Source: Saccharina japonica (taxonomy: Eukaryota > Sar > Phaeophyceae > Laminariales > Laminariaceae). From it: a stretch of DNA of 64,000 bases. The position numbers and the translations under genes are program-made. How positions within the stretch are numbered: the stretch's first letter is position 1; each line of letters begins with the position of its first letter. The stretch is from the NCBI GenBank assembly GCA_008828725.1, contig MEHQ01002595.1, positions 620,001-684,000 on the forward strand, in the 5' to 3' direction. Positions 46,131 to 58,784 of this stretch are shown piece by piece. Below the pieces are notes generated by a model. It was not told the DNA's origin, did no database searches, and was given only the letters and a program-made list of their open reading frames with translations.

Positions 46131-48287
46131 GGATTTGGGCAACCAATCAACTACCAGAATAATATTTTGAAAAATGTAAGCCAGCAGCTATTAATAGGCT
46201 GGCTAGATAGCTGCCAGAACTGCGTCGGGATTGCGCCACGGCATGGGACCTGGTGTTCTGCGGGTTGTGGCTTCCAGCCTCCCTACCCATGGGGCAAGGT
46301 GGGGCTGAATCTCTCTGGATAGCAGTGCTACTCGATTACCGACAGACAGACAGAATGGCAGCTTTTATACAATAACAATGTATACGTACGACGTACTCTT
46401 TTTTTTTATGACCAAAGGGGCCCCTTAATCGGGTAGCACATTTAATTGCGTCCAAGCTCAGTTTTTGATATACTATTAGTATAGAGCTCCCCAAGCCAAG
46501 AACGTAAAAACATGCATGGTGAACCTCTACTACTGTACCGTAGCAAGCGCCCGATGGTATATTTCTATCGGGGTATTTTGGTGCCGTGACAATTTCTAGC
46601 GAATAGATGGCCGGTGGTCGCTATTTATAGCCTCCCTCCTTCCATCTCCTTGTTGACTCATTTGGAGACTTTGTGAAGGTACTGCAGTACTATAATTTCG
46701 CTGCGGGAGAATATCGGTCCGGAGTGAAACTACTATATACCTATATAGGCCGATAGTATATTCCCCGGGGTGGCTGTCTTCCTGTGCAATGGTCTAGAAC
46801 AGGCTAGGTCGTGCACATCGTCCCAAGTTTCGTCCGCCCCTAATGCCGATTGCAACATCTACTCGAATGCCAAGTACTTGGTTTCGTAGAACACGTGTGC
46901 AATAACTCAGGATATATCGCCAAACCACGACGCGAACTTCCGGCACCCATAAATCATCAGGGGCGTTAGGCTTCAACCACCTTATGGTCGTCCGACTCGG
47001 CGACCAGGACATGAGTCTTGTTGGGATGGCGTGCGTCGGCAGCAGGGCGGTTTCGGGTGTGGGGCTCGTCATCATGCGAGTGGGGCTGCCGTATCGATGC
47101 AGAACTTCGAGAGAGAAAGCTACAGTAGGATCGACGATTTAGACATTGCCAGGCAAGACTCCCAGCAGAGGTTACGAGCTGCCGACAGAATAAAAGCAAA
47201 ATCGTTAAGCTGCCGACAGAGTAAAATTAAAACCGTTCGACAATGTTTCAGTATTTGCTGGAGTCTTTATCCCTCCACGCATAGCCCACGGTGCTCGTTG
47301 CGTTGTGTTAATAACATGGTTTGAGGATATTCTGCGCGTCATCGCCTCTCCGCAGATGGAAATAAATCGGGACTGGTCACACACAAGATGGACCCCATAG
47401 ATAAGCAAACGAGGCGATTCGGCCCAACCTCCTCGCGCGTGTGGCGGCGGGATACATTATTGGGTTCACGGCTGAATATGTTTATATACGTCACTGGCGT
47501 GCATGCCTCCGACCCCCCGACGAAAGCACTGCCCATTGCATACACTATTGGTACTGTAAATATCCAACGACGGGACGTCGTGTGGCCAGATTTGGCTGTC
47601 ATCTGCACCTACAGGACCCACACCGCTAACATTGCATACGACAACACGATTTATGAAGCACGCGGCCTCGAACTGAAGGTTTGCCAAAAGCAGGGAGGCC
47701 TGGCTTAACTTACCCGTGTGACAACCCCCCGCTCCCAACTACTTACAACACAAAGACTTAGCACTCCACTGAACCGGAGGAGGGGCACCCGCATAAGGCG
47801 CACAGCAGTACGTAACACACTAGACACAGCACCAGACTGGTCTATCGCTACACAATGCTCTGTACTGTTACAATGAACCAAGGTGCCTTTTGTAGAGCCG
47901 TGAACAACACCACAAACGAACGCTGTCGTCACAAAAATAACGAACCACTGGCCAATCAAGTCAGACCAAGATTGTCTCCCTCAACTTTTAATTGTTTCCC
48001 ACAGTCGGTATTGGCCAGGCCGTAGCCCCCCCCGACTCCCCTGCCTAGACCCTCATTGGAACTATTGCGCGCGTTGAATGCCTAAACACCCACGCACAAC
48101 TACGACACAAATATTCGATTTCCTGAGTCGTTCCTATCAAACGCTGTCCCAACTCTTAAGCCTGAGAGGGCCCAGCACAAACCAGAACGAAAGACGCCAC
48201 CACAAAAGCTCGTGACAGCAGCTATATCGGACATGTTTTTGCACCTCCATCGGGCGGCCGGAAGGGCTGGGAACCTCACGGGCAACC
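46131..48287. other. 3' flank of the kinase gene; no other gene supported
   Basis: This lies downstream of the kinase stop codon at 48288. A plus ORF of 106 codons at 47388-47708 starts with ATG but has no recognised motif. No other candidate was found. Confidence 0.4.
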
Positions 48288-51200
48288 TCACAGGTAAGCC
48301 CGACTAACATCTTCATCCCCTGACTCGTGTTCGTTCTCCAGCACCTCGCTAGATTGGTCTGAGCACGCCTCCAACCCCGCCTCATACTCGGCGACTTCCC
48401 TGGCGATGTTGCCCACAATCTTCTGGAAGACCTCTACCTTACAGCGGTTCTCGGGAAGCTTCGCCAAAAAGTATGGGAGGCAGTCCGATACCTGGCGCAC
48501 ACAACAGGGAGGGGGGAGGGGGGAGGGGACAGGAAGAGAGGTCGGACGTTTGACCACCTAGACATGGTGGAAGTGAAAAGAGACGCCTATCTCGAGCAAG
48601 GTAGACGGAGGGAATGCTGCACTGTATTTACAGTAAATAGAACGCGCGGCCGCCGTCCAAACAGACGGGGGCATGAGCCATAATCCAGAGGCCCGCAGTA
48701 GGCTAAGGAAAAGCTCTAATAGGCTCTGACGGTCGTGTAGTTGTAATATAAGCTGCTCTCGTTCCATGCCACCAGTTTTGGGGCCAAACAAGCAGCCCGC
48801 TTTCAACTAGCAAACCAAAAGCCAATATCACCGGTTCTTCTCTGGCAAGGCGTTCCAGTACGAGTAAAACTGAAAGCACGTGCCGTAGTGGGGAAGGAGG
48901 AGGAGTGCCCACTATGCGACCCCGAGTCTTACTTACGAAAGGGAGGGAGGTGCACAAGAAGACGGAGACACTACGTACAGTAAATAAGATTGGGGGAAAA
49001 CAAAACTCGGTGTGATACATCCGTCACTCTTAAGCCGGGGACGTCATTCTACGCAGCAGGAGTGCCATCGAATAACTGGTACATGGTGCATGGTATGGGA
49101 GATGAGAGATGAGTGTTGACGGCGGGAAGCGCGGTAAAAGCACTCGCCCTACTGTTGCTGAATGGCCATTGTTAAACACTATATATTTCCTACCTGGTTG
49201 GTATGTATATACAGTGGTCCAAGCGGCAAGGGGGTGTACTTCATTTTCATGCATGACTGTAGTCGTATGACCATAGACCCTCGGAGGGGGCGTATTAATT
49301 TGTTGCTTGCCTTAGTTATTTGACCATTGGCCACGCATCCCTTTCGAGACGGAGCATGGGGGGAGGGTGGGGGTGTACTCATGTCGTGCACGGCCGTAGT
49401 CATATGACCATAGACCCTCGCATCCCTACAATGCCGGGACGGAGCACGCTGGGTTTTCACCAACCAGGCGGACATTGCTTGCACCAAGCGCGAAGCGCCG
49501 TGAGGTATTGGGCGAGTCGCATGGAGGGTGAGCTGCATCCTGCTAAGAACCGCCTCTGAGGCGGACTTGCATATGGACGACAGCTTCAATGAGTTAATTT
49601 AATTTCTGGTGTGGCCACTTCCGGAGACAGCAATGGGTTTTACTATGTAACTGCCTCGCGGATGCCTTACCATATTAACACTACGTGATACGACCATTCC
49701 CCTTGTGCGGAGCAAAGGTTCTCCACCCCGCACAAATAATCTACTAGACCGCCAGCTTTGGTGACCGCCAAAAAAAAAAAAAAACGGCACCCTGGTTGTC
49801 TAGCTCACGCAGCGAGTGGCGTGTTTTACAGCGTCGTTGCCAACCGACGCCAACCCAACCTATAAATATGTCATATATTTATAGGGGGGGGGGGAACAAA
49901 CACGTGCTACCACCAGCTCTCACCGTATCTCTGCACCCCAAGTCTGCGTGCAGGTTCTGCGGCTCGAGCATCTGCAGGTACGACTCGTCCTCCAACGTCC
50001 TCATCGTCACAGTGCACTGATTGAACAACGAAAGAAAAACAACACAAACGAACGAAGCCATCATCGGGTGAGTCAATAATATAGGTTATAATCACGCGAG
50101 GCATTTCATTCAGACCACCAAGCAAGCACGAACAGAGAGCGACGTTCACACACTGCAGGGAACCAGGACTACCCACCTCGAAACTGCGGAGTTTGTTTGC
50201 GATCTCCGAGGGAGAGCCTCTGGTCTGCAAAAACCTCCGGCAAGCCCGCTCCCTGTCCGTGTAAAGGTCCTGCGTTGGGTCGAACGAACAGAGGCGCGAA
50301 AAAAGGAGTCAGGTCTTGGTTGATACAGCTTCCGTGCCACGAGACACCACGTTGTCTGGGTGGTGCCCAACCAGAGATAGAGCTCGCGACATTACGACCC
50401 GAATAGCTTGACAAAATACAGTACAACTGCAATATTTGGAGGCTGTAAGACGGAATTTGAAAGTACCCTTCCATGATGCAGCAAAACCCCCGTATTCATA
50501 GATGCTGATGATTATAGGTTTTCCGTGACACGGCAAGCTTTGTGTCCGCACTGTGCCGCACTGTACAAGGATACTACCTTACCCACGGCAAGTGTTGTGT
50601 CCGCACTGTGCCGCACTGTATCGCACTATACAATACTACTATCTTACCCACGGCAAGCTTTGTGTCCGCACTGTACCGCACTGTACAAGGATACTACCTT
50701 ACCCACGGCAAGTGTTGTGTCCGCACTGTGCCGCACTGTATCGCACTATACAATACTACTATCTTACCCACGGCAAGCTTTGTGTCCGCACTGTACCGCA
50801 CTGTACCGCACTGTACAAGGATGCTACCTTACCCAGAGCATAGGTATAGTCTCGCCGTCAGAGATGCTAGCAAAGAGACCGCGGTGTGGCCCCTTGACAT
50901 AATGGCCCTGTACACTAAACACGGTACGAGTATATTAAACCAAAAAAAGAGGCCTTGACGCGTCAACAAAAGAAAGAGCGGTCGAATACTACTGTAGCTT
51001 ATGTGCTCACCTCATGATTGAACATGTTGGCCTGCACCTTGTCCGGTGCGGCACAGATGATCAAGGCCATCACACCAAGCGCCCATGCGTCCTGACTAGC
51101 AATGGTGGGCACTGACTCCAGCATGCACTCCAGCGGCATGTACCCCACCGTGCCCATCATCTTGGGGCGACTCTCTCCCAACTCTGGCCGAAGATGGGAG

Positions 51201-54200
51201 GGGGGGGGGGTAAGGAGGTAAGACGACGAAGGAAAGGTGGCGTGCAGGAAAGCGAGTCAACACGGGCGTCAATCCACAACTATTTACACCTACAGTATCG
51301 CCAAGAAGACACGCCGTGTCTGTATAGACTACAAACAGTACACCAGAAGCGCTGAAGTACAGCCTATAGGTAGTTGGACGCCAACAACAACCGCTCCGGC
51401 TAGCGCCACAGCAGTCAGCAGAAAGCACAGGCAACACAATAAACACGATACGGGGTGCCACTCTCGACATGCCTCTACTGGCCTCTATTTCTGTGGTTCG
51501 CAATAATCTCCACCGCACCGCTTCATTTACACCAGCCGAAAAAGCACAACACAATCGTGCCGTGTTTGGTCGTGCCTTGGCTGGATTACCCGATAACATG
51601 CTGTGAAAAAAAAGGTGACCTAGCACGACCAGCATGTGAGCGGACGCCGAACAGACCGACGTTTGTACGTGCATGTGTCACTTCTGCTACTGCCTGGCAT
51701 TGCAGACCTCGCCACTCTAGCCTGTACTTCAATATGTTCCCATGCCAAATACGCACAGTGACTTCATACAGCCCTAGTTAGGCTCTCACCGCGCGCGGTT
51801 CCGAAGTCCGCCAGCTGAGGCACAAGACTCCCATCTTTGCCGCCAACCATCAACACGTTCTGCGGCTTGATGTCTCCGTGGCTGATGCCATTCTTGTGCA
51901 TGTGTTCTGCGCCGGCCGCGACCTGCACCACAACTCTGAAGCCGTGGCGGAAGGAGAGAGAGAGGGAGAGAGAGAGAGGGAGAGAGAGATACCAGACCAC
52001 GTTACGGAAACGCTATGCACACGCCGCGCACGGCACACGCTGTGAAATAGATGAAACTCCCACAATACCACCGTGAATAGAAGCACCAATAATTGACGCG
52101 TCTCTCGAGCATATGGTACCAGGTAAGCATCGCGTGGTGACAGCCGCGGCTAAAGCAGGTTGGTTAAAAACGACAGAATGGTGACACGGGGGTAAAAGCC
52201 GAGGTCACCCCATTCGCCAATGAATCGGGTGTTTCAGTGGGAGTAGAAAATCCCAATCCCTATCTAAGGGAAAAAAAAACATGCTACAGGCTGGTTCAAG
52301 CATACCGCCCAAAATTTTTTTCAGCAGCCAATGTCCACGCCGTGTTTTGGAGATAGACCCTGAAATTTGGCACACGTGCTGTTTTATGCGCCCTATCCGA
52401 GCCGTTAACGGATGTTTTGTTTTTTTCGCCAGATATTTTTCGTTCACGTAGTATTTGTTTGGAGAAGTTTGAGTCTTACGAGATCCAAAATTTCCGGCGA
52501 AAAAAAACAAAAACATTAGTAAAAGGCTCGGGTAGGGCGCATAAAACACGTGTGCTAAATTTCAGGGGCTATCCCCAAAAAATGGCGTGGGCATTTGGAC
52601 TTTTGTGCGGTAAAAGTGCAATAAATAGGCGTTGCCTCGTAATTACTTAGTTTCGGTATATAGTCGGTTTTGGGAGTTATATGGGACTTACAATAGTATT
52701 GATCATACGCAGTCAGATCTTCGAATATTTGCGTGAAACTTTGTACAAACATGCCTTGGACCACCTGGAAGCGGCTCGTTCATAAAACAAATGGGGGGGG
52801 GAAATGTATTCCTACGGAAACGCCTGACTATTGTTGGTCTCTTTGAAGGCCTGTGATTGGTCGGGCCACATTTTCGGCGGTAGCGCCAGTTCTAGGTCCC
52901 TGAAGAAAAAACTGGCGATGTCACCCTCTTCCACTCTTCATGGCGGTCAGTATGTTGATGCCAAATATGTGACATTGGAGTTGCGATTGCATGCGGCATT
53001 CGGGACTGACGAAATTTGGGGTGATATGCCTGAACCAGCTCGTATGTATGAAAACAGAAGACGTTCGTATTTGATGGTAGTCACAGCGTAGACTTGCCTG
53101 AGCAGCTCAGAGATGGGCCAGCGGCAGCTCGTCAGCACCGTGTGAAAGTCCCCTTTTGCCTTGGGCAGGAGGATGGGCATTGTGCTCGTCTGCGAGTCGT
53201 CGATGGCTACCGCGGAGATTACGTTGGGGTGGGGCACCAGGCTTAGTCTGGACAAAACACACAACACGTGACGGTGGACGTACGTAAGAGAGAAAGTTCA
53301 GAAACGCGGAATGGGAGCATTTTAAGCTGTACGATTGGAACGTTTCTCACATTTGGTCAAGTCTTGGGTGTCCCATTCTACTCATGTATGGTTGGTGCCC
53401 CTCTCTCCAATGTAGTGAAACGCGACAGGAAGGCCTCTTCGAAGTAATAACAAAGCCGTGCACCGAAATACGCCGGTAAGACATTACACAGCTCGATTTG
53501 GCACATGCAGCAACCCTCTGCCCCCGTCAGCCCCACACGTCACTATCCCCACACGTCACTACTGCAGTGCAGCCCTCACCGTGCCAGCACCGCCATCTCC
53601 ACCATCGCGCTGATTCTCCCTCGCTCGCCAGTCCCCTGGGAGAAGAGCGGCAGAGGCGGGTGGGTGCATGGGGAAAACGCGGGTACCGACGAGTCGTACT
53701 TCGTGCTGAAACATCCCGCAACATTGAAAACATTGAAAACGAACCTGGCGAACGACGCTGCTGCAGCTGTTGGAGACATATGCAAAACCGTCTTGTTGCT
53801 GTATCAACGTTTCAGAACGACCTCAAGTGTACCAACGGCGCCCCCTCTTCCCGCACCACCGCACCACGACTTGTACTACGGAGAATGGCTGCAGCACATT
53901 TCACTCGGTTGCTTTCTTCAAGCACCAACCAAATACCGCTTCTCCTACGCAGGGTGACTTGTCCTACATACACATTTCATTTCCTTCGGGTGCTGATCTC
54001 TCACACACACACTTGAATGCTCGAATGCTCGAATGCTCGAATGCGCCACGGTCTGTCTGCCTCACCTGTCGAAGTGTCTTGAGGGCGAACTCTCCAGGAA
54101 GCACCGCGTGACGCACTCCCCACACCGTACCGAACCCTCCCTCGCCTAGCACGTCGGCGCCTTCGAGCTGACGGCCCTCGAGGAGACCGATCTGAGCCGC

Positions 54201-57200
54201 ACGAACCGCGCAGACATCTTCGAATGAGCCACTCGCATTACATTTGCGAAGGTTGCGCATGAAAACAGTCTTCAGATCGCCGGGTCTCCTGCTTCTGCTC
54301 CCACACATGCTCGGAACCAGCTCCTCTGCTTGCTTCTCTGGCCGTCCCCAGCCCGGAACTGAAACGGCCTCGACAGCTCCCTCCCCAACCGCCTCCACCA
54401 CCACCTCTCCCCCTCCCCTGCCTGCGATCCTCGCCCGCAGCTCCTCCTCCAGCTCCAATGGGAAACGGGTCCTGATATTGCCCGTCTCTGCGGGCGACAG
54501 CAGCTCTACCCCGCTCGACAGGCGGCACGTCCTGGAGCTCCCACCGCTCTCGACATCGCTCTCGTCAGAGACCAAGCTGGCTTCTCCGTCCTGAGCTGTG
54601 CCGCTCTCTACGGCATGCCAGGCTTCCTCCGCCCGTTTGCCCTCCCTAGGAGAGGGAAGCTCCAGCGCGGAGGCAACGAAAATGGCCGGAGAAGCTTCGG
54701 TTGCTTCCTTCTCCACTTCAACAAGGGCAGGCCCATTCGCGCACCCCTCACCCTGCAGACAACGACATACATACGAGAAAGAGAAACAATATTGTGATAT
54801 GGCTGCCTTCTACCGTTCTAGGTGGGGCGAGGCGGAACGTAGAAGGGAGAAAACCAATGTGAGGGAGGCATCCCTTGGTACCTCAAAGCAGCACCCGCTC
54901 ACGTACGTAATGTAACATGGTACTGCTTCAAGCCGCCTACAAATGAAACAGTTCCAAGTACAGCCAGCTTTGATCGCAAAATCTGGGAAGCGATTGGGTA
55001 GTGACGCAATGTGAACAAAGTATCGCACTCTCCAACTGCAACACCCCAGGTAGGATTCAAGGACGCTGCAGCAACACTAATCCCGAGTCTGTAGTGGAAG
55101 CAAGCTGTTGCTCTTGCTATTTATGTTATTATGTTTTGTGCTGTCGCTGGTTCTGTTGATGTTGGTGGTGGTGTTGCACATGTTATCTGATCGCCGTTGA
55201 ATCTAGCTCATGGTCCTATATGCGTCAAACGACAGGCTCCAATAATTCTGGAGTGGGAGAATACCCCAGAAAAACTATCATATACGAGTACGAATACTAC
55301 ACATACACTACACCGAACGTCGCACGCCTCTGACGACAAACAAACATGAAATCACCGTACGTTTGATATCATTGTTCGTTGTTGTTGTTATCACATGAAC
55401 TGTTCGCGCGAAAAAGCTCTGGAGTGGAAGAATACTTCGGGTGGGAAACAAAACACAAAATAGAAACTACAACGCAGTACGACACGTATCATAACTGCTG
55501 TGGCACATCGTGCACCTCAGCCGAGAAAAAGTTGAAACCAATTCAAAGGAAAAGGGGAAAAAGGAAAGAGAGAGAAAAAGGAGAAAGGGAAAAAAGGAAA
55601 AAAGGAAAAAAGGAAGAAAATGAGAACAGAAAGGAAAAAGGGGAAAAGGAGAACAAGGGGAAAAAAGGGACAAGGACAAAAAGAGGGAATTGACAACCTA
55701 CAAAGCAAACCAAAAACCAAAACCAGGGCCAAAATCCATCAACAGGGAGAGCTAGCTATCTATACGCACGTGCTATAACCCAAACAATAAAATGAGTTAA
55801 AGAGTTACGAAGCAGGAACAAGGTATACGTACGTTGTACGACCTACAACAGAAACCGAGCGGACCACATAATAAATACGAGCAGCAAAATGGACAAATAG
55901 GAGACAGCACGAAATAACAAGCACCTGTGATGCCGCTGTCTGTCCCCGCCCTCGCCCTGACACTCCATCGCCACCGCCGCCCCCAGCCCTCTCGGTGACC
56001 ACTTCTCCTCCTCCCCTGTTTGCAAGCTTCGCTCGCAACTCCTTCTCCAGCTCCAGGAAGAAGCTGGTCCTGATAAAGCTGCTCTTTAGGGGCGACGGCA
56101 GCTCGACCCCGCTCGACAGGCGGCACGCCCTCGAGCCCCCCTCACTCTCGACACCTACCAAGCTGGCTTCTCCATCCTGCCCTGCGGCGCCTTCGACAGC
56201 ATCTAGCGCTTCCTCCACCCGCTTGCCCTCCCTTGGAGAGGGAAGCTCCAGCGCGGAGGCCGTGGTAGTGGCAGGAGAAGCTTCGGCTGCTTCATGTTCC
56301 TCTTCAACGAGGTGGGGCACCTTTGCACACCACTCTCCCTGCAGACAACGACAGACAAGAACACATAAAAAAAAAACAAAATAGGGTTATGGCTGCCCTC
56401 TACCGTTCTGGTTCAGCCCACGCAGAATCGCAGGGGGATAAAAACAAATGCGCGGAAGGCATGGCGGTGTATGTACCAGGCACCACCCGTGGGCGCATGT
56501 ACGGTGACATTGTATTGCCCGACTCCGCCCAGAGATGAAACAGCTTCACGTACGCATAGTCAGTCCTAATCGCAAATCTGGGGCACGACTAAATAGCGAC
56601 TGTCATGTAGGGCAAGGTCTGGCATTCTCCAACTGCAACACGCGTGCCACAACTCGAGGGCGCCGAAGCACCACGAATGCCGAGCATGTGGTACGCAGCG
56701 GCAAGAGTTTTGTTAATGCTGTTGTTATTTTCGCTCTGGCATGAAGTCGTTGCTACAACCTCGTCCTTAATCAAAAGACAGGTCGGTTACAATTACCTTT
56801 TGAGTGGAAGAATACCCCAGAGAAAAAACAATGCACAAAAAACGCACGTAACTCAAAAGCAAACCCTACACCTCGCACAAGTATCATATATACTACACGT
56901 CAACTCAACGTACATCCACAAGAAGTATCAGATAGGTAGAATATCTTGTGCGACGTGCAGCATAAATCAACGGGACCGCACACAGCGAAGCTGGGGGGGC
57001 AAAAACACTACAAGCAAGAGAGCAGGTGAATACCTCTGATGCCGTGGTCTCTCCCCGCTCTCTCCCTGCTGGCACTTCATCGCCGCCGCCGCCGCCCCCA
57101 GCCGTCTCATTGCCCACTGCTCCCACCCTCTCTACCCTCCTGCCGGCGAGCCACCCCCACAGCTTCTGCATGAGCTGCGCTGGAAACCAGGCCCCGCCCC

Positions 57201-58784
57201 CTTCAGCAGCCGCCTGTCTCTCCGCACGCTTGGTTTTGCTTGGAGAGGGCAGCTCCAATGCCAAGGCCGCCTCCACCGTGGCAGCATCATGATCGTCCAT
57301 TCCGTACGTCTCTTCCACCAGTTCAGGGCCCTTCGCGACCTTCCCCCCCTGCAATGCAAACAACGACATACGAGAGAGAAGCATATAAACACTGCTGTCA
57401 CGGCTGCCATCTACCGTTATACCAGGTAGGTAGCTGGGGCGAGGCTAAAGCGAAATAGCTCAACTTTTTTACAAGGGCGCCAGCGCATGGTAGAGTGTGG
57501 CGAGCATGGGGAAGGAGAGGCAGCCAGCGGAAGGAACAGTCGGAGGATAACTAGTGTAGTGTACGGCAACATTGCTGTAGTCCTTTAGTCTCTACAGTAC
57601 CTCGGTAGTAGGAGGAGAGTCTAATGGTACTACCTACCGTGTTATATACAGTGTAGCACTCGGGCACACTTATTATATGCAGGGGGGGGGGGGTACCAAG
57701 GACTCTGAATTCAATGAAGTGACGGGAGGGAGGAAGTGGATGAAGCTTCTCCGGCGATTGCCGCAACCTTAGCATTGGAGTTGCCCTCTCCTAGGGAGAC
57801 CAAGCGCGCGGAGGTGTCCTCAGCGCGTCTGCCCCCGCTAGAGGTGGGTATCTCCCGTGCAAACGTCGCGGAAATCATCGGAGAAGCCCCGTCCACTTCC
57901 TCCGTCAAATCAACAAGCGCAGAGCTTTTCACGATCCCCCTTCCCTCTGCACGCGACGAGATACGAGAAAGCACGAAAACGTGCCATGGCTGCCCTCCAC
58001 CGTTCTAGTTGAGGCGAGGCTAAAGCGTGAGCGGGGGCATATAGAAGGTTGGGCGGAAGGCGTCGCTGTGTGCAACTGCAGGCCCCACCCGCCGACGCCC
58101 GATAACCAGTTACAAGTACAGTCATCCCTGATCGCGAAAATTCGTGGACACGGCGCAACACTGTAACATTGTGTCATGTACACAGGGTGTTGCCCTCTTC
58201 AACCACAAGGCGTGGTAGGGATCGAGGGTTTCGTGACAACATATGTACATAACATCGTGTTAGGCAAGTTAGTATTAATAGTGGCTGTGATGTTATGATA
58301 TGCTTGGTACAAATACCGCTAACGTGTTCGATTGCCAACAGCCTTATGTGCGCCCTACTATTCCGCCGCCCGCCCACCCCCCCGCCCGACCGCAAAGCTA
58401 CCAAAGACAGCCTACCACAGCAAAGAAAACACGAAACCGCACCTCAGGCTGTTCCTCCCCGAGGTCCTTCTCCGAGCACATATTGTGTTTCGGCTCCGTG
58501 TCACCACGGCCTTGGCACCCGACCCGTGCCCTTTCCAGTGCACCAAGCCTCTTAGCTGCCCTTTTGGCAGCCGCAGCACGCGACTTCTTCGTCTTCGTCC
58601 TCTTTCGACTACGGCGGGTCCCAGAGGATGGTTGCGTCGGCACAGATAAGCCCTCTCGGGCGTGGCATGGCGCGAGGTCGGTTTGAGATCGCGGGGGGTG
58701 CTGTATGGCCCCCTTCTCTGCACTCTGCTGGTTGATGAGGTTGAAGACGCTCAGCATCACGGCAAGGGCGGGTATGGCCGCCAT
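48288..58784 (-). CDS. Protein kinase (Ser/Thr type) with tandemly duplicated N-terminal exons
   Basis: Twelve exons join in one frame (about 946 aa): 58784-58443, 57944-57768, 57348-57034, 56338-55925, 54752-54066, 53635-53580, 53247-53094, 51922-51790, 51183-51011, 50269-50177, 50016-49924 and 48491-48288. The core from 54066 to 51011 is firm: glycine loop LGEGGFGTV, lysine in FALKTL, alpha-C Glu in SAMVEMAVL, HPNVI, catalytic loop HGDIKPQN, DFG, GTVGYMPLE and QDAWALGVMAL. HGD replaces HRD, so it is a non-RD kinase; KPQN points to Ser/Thr specificity. Exons 2-5 are diverged copies of one phase-0 exon carrying ALVE...ASPA...ALELPSPREGKRAE and have no known domain. The C-terminal exons follow the kinase fold and end in an acidic tail. 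The two 5'-most exons are the least certain, and the start may lie further upstream. Confidence 0.8.
48870..49005 (+). mobile_element. SINE-like element, 5'-truncated copy 4
   Basis: Only the 3' body is present: GTGCCGTAGTGGGGAAGGAG, GCGACCCCGAGTCTTACTTACG and a GGGAGGGAGG block, matching copies at 3.8, 21.6 and 41.0 kb. The tRNA-like head is missing. It lies in the last intron of the kinase gene. Confidence 0.6.
49235..49540 (+). repeat. Dispersed repeat, partner of 5850-6085
   Basis: GTCATATGACCATAGACCCTCG occurs twice here in closely related form (near 49263 and 49399), followed once by CATTGCTTGCACCAAGCGCG and GTCGCATGGAGGGTGAG. The stretch is the reverse complement of the copy at 5850-6085. 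It is in the last intron of the kinase gene. Confidence 0.7.
50525..50845 (-). repeat. Inverted partner of the CAGTGCGGTA array
   Basis: Units contain ACCTTACCCACGGCAAG, TTTGTGTCCGCACTGT and runs of ACCGCACTGT, the reverse complement of the 44626-45060 unit. Two units of about 120 bases are nearly identical, so they duplicated recently. It lies in a kinase intron. Confidence 0.9.
52287..53045 (+). mobile_element. About 759-base hairpin-containing element, copy B
   Basis: Matches 24430-25197 over its whole length in the same orientation. It includes both hairpin arms (near 52330-52398 and 52527-52594) and the conserved ORF (about 52831-53091), with shared HGGQYVDAKYVTLEL and DEIWGDMPEPAR. It lies in the kinase intron between the HPNVI exon and the catalytic-loop exon, and its end is about 49 bases from the splice donor at 53094. 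On the kinase strand it is antisense. Confidence 0.7.
55424..55690 (+). repeat. Dispersed repeat with purine-rich tail, copy 2
   Basis: Follows the order of copy 1 at 22926-23130: GAGTGGAAGAATAC, CAACGCAGTACGACA, CACCTCAGCCGAGAAAA, then a long A/G-rich tract of about 140 bases. It lies in a kinase intron. The opening block alone recurs near 55246 and 56800. Confidence 0.65.
57730..57950. repeat. Palindromic kinase exon: two half copies head to head
   Basis: On the plus strand 57736-57830 reads VDEASPAIAATLALELPSPR, the consensus of the duplicated kinase exon. On the minus strand 57944-57850 reads the homologous EEVDGASPMISATFAREIP. The two halves are about 70% identical in opposite orientation, with the dyad centre near 57840. 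The exon called here on minus (57944-57768) therefore runs from a sense half copy into an antisense half copy and stays open across both. Confidence 0.8.

Noticed and set aside
47388..47708. 106-codon plus ORF downstream of the kinase
   Set aside because: It has an ATG start but no motif, no homologous copy and no splice support; kept only as a remark in the flank entry.
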